Shown one piece after another: positions 63,650 to 64,000 of a stretch of 64,000 bases of DNA (position 1 is the first letter of the stretch; each line of letters opens with the position of its first letter). Source of the stretch: Sinohyriopsis cumingii (Eukaryota; Mollusca; Bivalvia; Unionida; Unionidae); contig CM068839.1 in assembly GCA_028554795.2 (NCBI GenBank), positions 14,663,220 through 14,727,219 of the forward strand, read 5' to 3'. A model generated the notes under the pieces. That model saw only the letters and a list, made by a program, of their open reading frames with translations, ran no database searches and was not told the DNA's origin. A program made the translations under genes and the position numbers.

Positions 63650-64000
63650 GTATGACTTAGGTCTGGGGAGGGCCAGTCCCAACAGGGAGGTCCAGGTATG
63701 ACTTAGGTCTGGGGAGGGCCAGTCCCAACAGGGAGGTCCAGGTATGACTTAGGTCTGGAGAGGGTCAGTCCCAACAGGGAGGTCCAGTTATGACTTAGGT
63801 CTGGGGAGGGCCAGTCCCAACAGGGAGGTCCAGGTATGACTTAGGTCTGGGGAGGGTCAGTCCCAACAGGGAGGTCCAGTTATGACTTAGGTCTGGGGAG
63901 GGACAGTCCCAACAGGGAGGTCCAGGTATGACTTAGGTCTGGGGAGGGCCAGTACCAACAGGGAGGTCCAGGTATGACTTAGGTCTGGGGAGGGCCAGTC
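63632..64000 (+). repeat. 46-bp minisatellite seeded on the exon 18 5' splice site, at least 8 copies
   Basis: The unit is CCAACAGGGAGGTCCAG (the exon 18 tail), then GTATGACTTAGGTCTGGGGA GGGCCAGTC. The first copy is coding plus the true donor. Most later copies keep CCAG|GTATGA unchanged; two (about 63789 and 63880) read CCAGTTATGA and lost the GT. The array runs off the end of the window. Confidence 0.96.

Overview
The window is animal (metazoan) nuclear DNA, AT-rich and dominated by introns. It carries an internal part of one large plus-strand gene: 18 coding exons between 313 and 63649. Each was located from AG/GT junctions, and all phases chain together. Joined, they give 2151 bases, or 717 codons, with no stop. 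The product matches the central helical (RIH / armadillo solenoid) region of inositol 1,4,5-trisphosphate receptors, intracellular calcium-release channels of the endoplasmic reticulum. Similarity to vertebrate receptors is recognisable but low, so it may be a divergent paralog. The promoter, the IP3-binding N-terminus and the C-terminal channel lie outside the window. Three tRNA-headed SINEs, a foldback element family and the LINE types suggest a lophotrochozoan, probably a mollusc; that is inference.

Layout. Exons 1-2 (0.3-2.2 kb) are followed by a 5.6-kb array of a 66-bp unit. Exons 3-5 (8.6-14.9 kb) are separated by foldback elements, minisatellites and a 1.9-kb TA-flanked element. Exons 6-7 (19.2-21.4 kb) lie between arrays. 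Intron 7 (21.4-29.0 kb) holds six arrays and three SINEs. Intron 8 holds a dead minus-strand LINE. Exons 9-12 (32.8-37.1 kb) follow. Intron 12 (37.1-48.4 kb) holds a 51-bp minisatellite, a TTAA-flanked element, and a minus-strand LINE that was itself hit by a plus-strand LINE. Exons 13-15 lie at 48.4-50.0 kb. Intron 15 holds six or more successive minisatellites. Exon 16 (56.3 kb) is followed by an array split by a complete 2400-bp DNA transposon with an intact 562-codon transposase-like ORF. Exons 17-18 (60.7 and 63.5 kb) close the window. By my boundaries, tandem repeats fill about 24 kb of the 64 kb.

The most unusual feature is that several arrays are locked to splice junctions. After exons 2, 7, 16 and 18, the repeat begins at or just inside the exon's 3' end, so the units carry copies of the 5' splice site (about 85 after exon 2). 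Before exon 12, and less clearly before exons 4 and 14, the repeat ends at the acceptor, and each unit carries a 3' splice-site-like sequence. I know of no standard annotation category for this.
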